A DNA stretch of 64,000 bases from an uncultured Collinsella sp. (GTDB lineage: Bacteria > Actinomycetota > Coriobacteriia > Coriobacteriales > Coriobacteriaceae): positions 25,189-89,188 of the forward strand of contig CABRHH010000009.1 of NCBI GenBank assembly GCA_902470695.1, written 5' to 3'. This document shows, one piece after another, positions 59,025 through 64,000 of this stretch (position 1 is its first letter; each line of letters begins with the position of its first letter). The translations under genes and the position numbers were made by a program. The notes below the pieces were generated by a model that saw only the letters and a list, made by a program, of their open reading frames with translations, did no database searches and had not been told where the DNA came from.

Positions 59025-60824
59025 CTAGAGCTTCGAGGAGGCCTGTTCCACGAAAGCGGCCATGCCGTCGATGTCGACGACCTCCTCGTGCAAGACAGGC
59101 TTGCTCCGAAGCTCGGCCAGCTGTTCAGGCGCGGTGGTGCCGGTCGCGTTCTCGAGCACCTGCATGCAGGCGAAGTCATCTTCGGGGCATGCCAGGCCAA
59201 GCGCCTCGGCCACGGCGCGGGGGAATTTGTAGGGGTTAGCGGTGGACAGCAGCACGCGCGCCTTTGCCGCGGGTGCGGCGGCGGTCGTTTCCAGCACATG
59301 GTAGCCGCAGGCGGTGTGCGGGTCGATCAGGTAGCCGTGCTCGTTCCAGCATGCGGCGATGGCCTGCGCCACCTGCTCCTCGCTTGCCCAGCCCCCGCCA
59401 AAGACGTCGCGGATGCGCCCCAGCAGCCCGTCGGGCAGCGCGTAGGCGCCGGATGCGGCCAGGTCGTGCATGAGGCGCGCCACCAGCTCGCAGTCGCCCT
59501 CAGAGAGGTAGTAGAGCATGCGCTCGAGATTGCTGGAGATCAGGATGTCCATCGACGGGGACGTGGTGGTGAAAAACGGCCGGTTGCGGTCATAGGTGCC
59601 CGTGGCGAGAAAGTCGATCAGCACGTTGTTGCGGTCGCTTGCCACCAGCAGCTTCGCCACCGGCAGGCCCAGACGGCTGGCGTAGTAGCCGGCGAGGATG
59701 TCGCCGAAGTTGCCGGTGGGCACGCAGAATTCCACCTCATCGCCCGGCTGGATGGCGCCGGCGCGCAGCAGCTGGGCGTAGGCGGAGAAATAATACACGA
59801 CCTGCGGCACCAGGCGCCCGACGTTGATGGAGTTGGCGCTGGAGAGCACGACCCCCTGTTTGGCCAGGCGGTCGGCGAGCTCGCGGTCGGCGAATATCCG
59901 CTTGACGGCGCTCTGCGCGTCGTCGAAGTTGCCGCGCACCCCGCAGACGGCGACATTCGCACCCTGCTGGGTGGACATCTGCAGCTCCTGCACGCGGCTG
60001 ACCTTGCCTTCCGGGTAGAACACGGTGATGCCGCAGCCCGGGGCGTCCGCGAAGCCCTCAAGGGCGGCCTTGCCGGTGTCGCCCGAGGTGGCGGTGACGA
60101 TCATGATCTTCTCGGCGGCCGGGGCGGGGGAGGCGGCTGCAGTTGTGCCGGCAGCGGTGTCGTCGGCAGACGCCGCGGCCACGTTGTCTGTCGCATCCTG
60201 GGTGTCCGTCGCATCCGAGCCTGCCGTGACATCCTGGGGAGCGCCGGCGCCCGTCGCTGCGGCCGTGCGGGCCATGAGACGCGGGAGCATCTGCAGGGCA
60301 ACGTCCTTGAACGCGCTCGTGGGGCCGTGCCAGAGCTCCAGCACGTAGGTGGGGATGTTTGCAGCGTTGCCGGAAGCCGCAGCGCAAGAGCCTGTTGCGG
60401 CGCTTGCCTGCGGTGCGGCGGCTGCCGCGTCGTTCGCCTCGGCAGCTGTGCCAGGTGCTTCTCCCGTTGCATCGGGTTCGGCATTCGCGGTGGTATCGTC
60501 AGCCGCGCCGGCTGCGCCGGCCTGGTGCGGGTCCGTCTCGCCCAAGCGCACCAGCGGCGTGACCTCGGCGCTCGCAAATGAGTGGCCGTAGGCCTCCTCT
60601 ACGCAGGCGGCGATTTCGGCAGGCGTGTAGTCGGGCAGCAGCGCCCCCAGGACCTCGCGCGCCAGCTCCGGATAGTCCTTCGCGGCCAGCCCCGTCAGGT
60701 CGATCGGCTCCGCGCCCAGCTCATCGGTGACGAACAGGCCGCCATCCGGGGCGATGCCGCGGCGTATGGCCTCCTTGGCGGTCAGGTGTGCGGTACGGGA
60801 ACGCGTGCTGTGGAACAACGCCAT
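59025..60824 (-). CDS. thrC: Threonine synthase with low-complexity insertions
   Basis: A 599-residue PLP enzyme that makes threonine from phosphohomoserine. The catalytic Lys is at about 173 in WHGPTSAFKD; TATSGDTGKAA (about 244) and the NSINVGRLVPQ and PTGNFGDILAGYY motifs are intact. Two stretches rich in Ala, Thr, Asp and Gly (about 97-156 and 186-237) interrupt the catalytic domain. One lies just before the Lys motif and one between the Lys motif and the phosphate-binding loop. Without them the length would match the usual 490 or so. The start at 60824 follows AAGGAG. Confidence 0.93.
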   Translation of the reverse strand: MALFHSTRSRTAHLTAKEAIRRGIAPDGGLFVTDELGAEPIDLTGLAAKDYPELAREVLGALLPDYTPAEIAACVEEAYGHSFASAEVTPLVRLGETDPHQAGAAGAADDTTANAEPDATGEAPGTAAEANDAAAAAPQASAATGSCAAASGNAANIPTYVLELWHGPTSAFKDVALQMLPRLMARTAAATGAGAPQDVTAGSDATDTQDATDNVAAASADDTAAGTTAAASPAPAAEKIMIVTATSGDTGKAALEGFADAPGCGITVFYPEGKVSRVQELQMSTQQGANVAVCGVRGNFDDAQSAVKRIFADRELADRLAKQGVVLSSANSINVGRLVPQVVYYFSAYAQLLRAGAIQPGDEVEFCVPTGNFGDILAGYYASRLGLPVAKLLVASDRNNVLIDFLATGTYDRNRPFFTTTSPSMDILISSNLERMLYYLSEGDCELVARLMHDLAASGAYALPDGLLGRIRDVFGGGWASEEQVAQAIAACWNEHGYLIDPHTACGYHVLETTAAAPAAKARVLLSTANPYKFPRAVAEALGLACPEDDFACMQVLENATGTTAPEQLAELRSKPVLHEEVVDIDGMAAFVEQASSKL

Positions 60825-61059
60825 CGGAACTCCTTGAACGGTCGGCAGCCTTGCATCCGTCATGGTATCAGACTGAGGGAATCCATCGCGCTAAAGCGCT
60901 TGCTGGAGTGTCGGTTTCAATAGCTGTTCATAGCACGTTCTTTGTTTGGAAACATAGGATGCGGCGCGGTGGGGTGGCTACTTGCGCATGATAAAGTGTT
61001 GCCATGTGTCGCATGGGCGATTGACAGCTTGGTGAGGAAGAGGAAGGCACGCGTATCCC

Positions 61060-62409
61060 ATGATCAAAATCGCGAAATTCGGAGGATCGTCGGTTGCGGA
61101 CGCCGCACATTTCCGAAAGATCAAAGCTATTGTCGACGCCGACCCGGCGCGCCGATTCGTGGTGGTGAGCGCATGCGGACGTCGCACCAAGGAGGACACC
61201 AAGGTCACGGACCTGCTGTACCTGGTCAACGCCCATGTGCACTATCACGTGTCATGCGACGACCTGCTTGCCGATATCGGCCAGCGTTATTTCGACATCG
61301 TGGACGACCTGGGTTTGAGCTATCCCATCCATGAGGAGTTCGACGCGTTCGCCGCGCGCGCCCGCACGGGCGGATACAGCACCGAGGAGCTGGTGAGCCG
61401 CGGCGAGTACTTCACGGCCCGGCTGATGGCCGAGTACCTGGGGCTGCCGTTTTTGGATGCCGCCGAGGTCATCGCATTCCATCACGACGGCCGTCTGTCG
61501 ATGAAGCGCACCGCGCAGCTGCTTGCCGAGCGCACCGGCGAGGGCGGTTTCGTGATGCCGGGGTTCTACGGCGCCACGCGCGAGGGGCAGATCAAGCTGC
61601 TCGACCGCGGCGGCGGCGACATCTCCGGATCCATCCTGGCCCAGTGCCTGGGCGCGGACCTCTATGAGAACTGGACGGACGTGTCGGGCTTTTTGTCGGC
61701 CGACCCGCGCATCGTCGAGCGCGCGCAGCCGATTCCGCGCATCACCTACGAGGAGCTGCGCGAACTGTCCTACATGGGCGCCAGCGTGCTTCACGAGGAG
61801 GCGGTGTTCCCGGTGCGCGATGCCGGGATTCCGCTGGTGATCAAGAACACGAATGCGCCCGAGGACCCCGGCACCATCATCTCGGAGACGGCGACCGAAG
61901 GCGACGCGGAGCCCATCATCACCGGTATCGCCGGCAAGCGCGGGTTCATCGCCATCAGCGTGTCGCGCGACCGCACGAAAAGCCGGATCGGCTTCATGCG
62001 CCGTGCGCTGTCGGTCTTTGAGCGCTACGGGGTATCGGTGGAGCATATGCCGACGGGTGTGGATCAGTTCGCGGCCGTGGTGCAGGCGGGCGACGTGCGC
62101 GATTCGCTGTACTCGCTGATCGCCGACATCCAGGAGGAGGTCGAGCCCCTCGAGATCGAGGTGGTGGAGAACCTGGCGCTCATAGCGACGGTCGGGCGCA
62201 ATCTGCGTGGGCGTCCGGGCGTGTCGGGTCACCTGTTCGGCATGCTGGGCGAGGCAGGCGTGAGCGTGCGCATGATCACGCAGGGCTGCGACGAGATCAA
62301 CATCATCGCGGGCGTTGAGGAGAAGGACTTCGACTTGGCGATCAAGACGATCTACCGGGCGTTTTCCGATGAGAACGGCATCGTTCGGACGGCTGATTTG
62401 GACGGCTGA
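61060..62409 (+). CDS. lysC: Aspartate kinase
   Basis: A 449-residue aspartokinase. KFGGSS at the start, VVSACGRRT, the catalytic RGGGDISGS region (about 187-195) and the TDVSGFLSADPR segment, then two C-terminal ACT domains (about 305-449) for feedback control. The enzyme phosphorylates aspartate in the shared threonine/lysine/methionine pathway. ATG 61060 is the conserved start; the 235-base gap before it, divergent from thrC, should hold promoters for both directions. The presence of thrB, thrC and asd nearby fits the threonine branch. Confidence 0.94.
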   Translation: MIKIAKFGGSSVADAAHFRKIKAIVDADPARRFVVVSACGRRTKEDTKVTDLLYLVNAHVHYHVSCDDLLADIGQRYFDIVDDLGLSYPIHEEFDAFAARARTGGYSTEELVSRGEYFTARLMAEYLGLPFLDAAEVIAFHHDGRLSMKRTAQLLAERTGEGGFVMPGFYGATREGQIKLLDRGGGDISGSILAQCLGADLYENWTDVSGFLSADPRIVERAQPIPRITYEELRELSYMGASVLHEEAVFPVRDAGIPLVIKNTNAPEDPGTIISETATEGDAEPIITGIAGKRGFIAISVSRDRTKSRIGFMRRALSVFERYGVSVEHMPTGVDQFAAVVQAGDVRDSLYSLIADIQEEVEPLEIEVVENLALIATVGRNLRGRPGVSGHLFGMLGEAGVSVRMITQGCDEINIIAGVEEKDFDLAIKTIYRAFSDENGIVRTADLDG

Positions 62410-62609
62410 GGAACGGGCTGGCGCCTGAGGCGGACGGGTCGGCGTCGCGCATGGGCGTGGGAAGGCGGCGTCGGCGTCGGGTGCGTGCCGGGGCTTGTGC
62501 GGAGGCCGATGTGGCGTCGGGCGGGCGCCGTGGCCTGCGCGGAGGCGGGGCCGGCGCTGGTGCTCGACCGCCTGCATGCATCGAATGCTCATGATGGAGA
62601 GGATGGAAC

Positions 62610-63635
62610 ATGAAGCAGTACACGGTGGCGATTCTTGGGGCGACGGGCGCGGTGGGCGCGCAGATGCTGGCGTGCTTGGAGGAGCAGGCGTTGCCGGTCG
62701 GCACGCTCAAGCTGCTGGCGAGCGCGCGCTCGGCAGGACGCGTGGTGGAGACGCCCTGGGGGCAGATCGTTGTTGAGGAGGCGCGCCCGGAGGCGTTCGA
62801 CGGTGTCGACATCGTGCTGGGGGCCGCCGGCGACGACGTAGCGCGCGAGCTGCTGCCCGAGGCGGTGCGCCGCGGCGCGGTGGCGGTGGACAACTCGCAT
62901 GCGTTCCGCATGGATCCCGAGGTGCCGCTGGTGGTGCCCGAGATCAACGCGGACGATATCGCCTGGCACCGGGGCATTATCGCCAACCCCAACTGCGCCA
63001 CGATCATCGGCTTGGTGCCCACCTGGCCGCTGCACCGGCTGGCGGGCGTCACGCGGATGGTGGTGTCGACCTATCAGGCCGCCAGCGGTGCCGGCGTGCC
63101 CGGCATGCGGGAGCTCGAGACGCAGCTTGCAGCCCTCGGCCGCGGCGAGCAGCTGCCGGAGCCGCAGGCGTTTGCGGCCCAGCTGGCCAGCAACCTGATT
63201 CCCCAGATCGGTGGATTCGATGGCGAGGGGTACACCTCGGAGGAGATGAAGCTGCAAAACGAGGGGCGCAAAATCATGCATCTGCCGGATCTGCGCGTGA
63301 GCTGTACGTGCGTGCGCGTGCCCGTGCTGCGGTCCCATTCGGAGAGCATCACGTTGGAGTTCGAGCGCACCATTTCGGTTGAGGAGGCGCGCGCCGCGCT
63401 GCTTGACGCTCCAGGCGTGCGCTTGGTGGACGAGCGTGCCGCGGAAAACGTCCACGAGCGCTTCCCGATGCCGATCGACACGAGCGACCAGGACCTGATC
63501 TGGGTCGGCAGGCTGCGGCGCGACATCTCGAATCCCGATGCGGCGCGCGGTCTGACGTTCTGGTGCTGCGGCGACCAGATTCGCAAGGGCGCCGCCACCA
63601 ATGCCGTGCAGATCGCCAAGCTGCTCTGCTCGTAG
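62610..63635 (+). CDS. asd: Aspartate-semialdehyde dehydrogenase
   Basis: A 341-residue enzyme. The NADP-binding start AILGATGAVGAQML and the catalytic Cys in IIANPNCATI (about 131) are present; the later RVPVLRSHSESI and the His-containing segments fit Asd. It reduces aspartyl phosphate to the semialdehyde. It follows lysC by 200 bases on the same strand; the gap shows no gene and may contain its own promoter. Confidence 0.95.
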   Translation: MKQYTVAILGATGAVGAQMLACLEEQALPVGTLKLLASARSAGRVVETPWGQIVVEEARPEAFDGVDIVLGAAGDDVARELLPEAVRRGAVAVDNSHAFRMDPEVPLVVPEINADDIAWHRGIIANPNCATIIGLVPTWPLHRLAGVTRMVVSTYQAASGAGVPGMRELETQLAALGRGEQLPEPQAFAAQLASNLIPQIGGFDGEGYTSEEMKLQNEGRKIMHLPDLRVSCTCVRVPVLRSHSESITLEFERTISVEEARAALLDAPGVRLVDERAAENVHERFPMPIDTSDQDLIWVGRLRRDISNPDAARGLTFWCCGDQIRKGAATNAVQIAKLLCS

Positions 63636-63831
63636 CGTGCTGACCTGCGCCGCGGTGGCGCGGTTGTCGGGGCCGGCGGGTGCTGCGGGCGGGGCACGGT
63701 TGTCGGGTGACGGCGGGGCACGGCTCGATTGGCGGGGGCCGGCGGGCGTGCGCACCTGCGCTCCCGCATCGGGGCTACCGGTGGGCGTGCGGCGGACGCA
63801 GCACGTGGTCGCGAGCTCGGGCGGTGCCCGT

Positions 63832-63950
63832 CCCGGAATCCAGGGTTCGCATGCGGTCCATCGAGAGATCGCGGGTTCGTGTCCGAGCCGTTCAGGGGTC
63901 GAAAACCCCTCTGGATGGACGGAACCCGAACCCAGGATGCGCGAAGGGAC
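63832..63950. repeat. Foldback intergenic repeat, partial copy D
   Basis: A short diverged copy: CCCGGAATCCAGGGTTCGCATGCGG, GTTCGTGTCCGAGCC, a centre CAGGGGTCGAAAACCCCTCTGG (hairpin GGGGTcGAAAACCCC), then GAACCCGAACCCAGGATGCGCG. The rest of 63636-64000 shows no gene; the last 50 bases contain AAAAAGTTGGACGC and a GGACGC/GCGTCC hairpin of unknown origin. Confidence 0.65.
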
Positions 63951-64000
63951 TGCGGACAAAAAGTTGGACGCTGCAGGGCGTCCGGACAGGAGGTGCGCAT

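Overview
The window looks like chromosome from a high-GC gut actinobacterium of the class Coriobacteriia, most likely Collinsella or a close relative. This rests on GC-rich codon use, a monoderm-type Tad pilus locus without a secretin gene, PTS-driven glycoside use, pyruvate formate-lyase activation, and LPXTG/lipobox surface proteins. It is an inference from gene content only.

Region 1 (1-4894) is a plus-strand catabolic operon: a DapA/NanA-family lyase (5' truncated by the window), a PdxA-like dehydrogenase, a 12-TM-type permease, a BNR/sialidase-like protein with an apparent C-terminal frameshift, and a YhcH/TabA-family protein. It is followed by a P2-type calcium ATPase, a DUF234-type ATPase behind a near-perfect palindrome, and rsgA.

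Region 2 (11433-39047) is a Tad/Flp pilus locus (cpaB, tadZ, tadA, tadB, tadC, flp, several TadE/TadG-like genes and a DUF192 gene). It is split by a 17.7-kb integrative mobilizable element at 16746-34479. The element sits inside flp: the 5' part of the pilin gene is at 16581-16750 and the missing 3' part resumes in frame at 34475. It is bounded by GTGGT direct repeats, and the rebuilt attP carries an 18-bp imperfect inverted repeat. It encodes a large serine integrase at the left end, a block of small unknown genes, an XRE regulator with a perfect palindromic operator facing a 1267-residue LPXTG coiled-coil/CAP-domain surface protein, a zinc-ribbon membrane protein, a lipoprotein, a MobV-like relaxase with candidate oriT palindromes, and a Rep protein that joins a HUH endonuclease to an SF3 helicase (CRESS-like architecture). 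Its right end has a strong inward promoter and a three-way-junction inverted repeat. No conjugation ATPase or mating-pair genes are seen, so it is mobilizable rather than self-transmissible.

Region 3 (39387-46022) is housekeeping: tRNA-Phe, a GH5-like protein lacking the usual acid/base Glu, rsmI, metG, rsmA, tatD and a small membrane protein.

Region 4 (46826-53383) is a cellobiose/chitobiose-type PTS operon (EIIB, EIIC, EIIA, 6-phospho-beta-glucosidase, HPr) with a divergent LicR/MtlR-type regulator and an 18-bp perfect hairpin between them.

Region 5 (54499-63635) holds a hipBA toxin-antitoxin pair, pflA, and the aspartate-family pathway genes thrB, thrC (with two low-complexity insertions), an aspartate kinase gene and asd.

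Four intergenic copies (about 46285, 53515, 56230 and 63832) of one foldback repeat family built from GAATCC-GGGTTCG units flank these operons. They explain every long ORF in those gaps and are the most unusual chromosomal feature outside the element.
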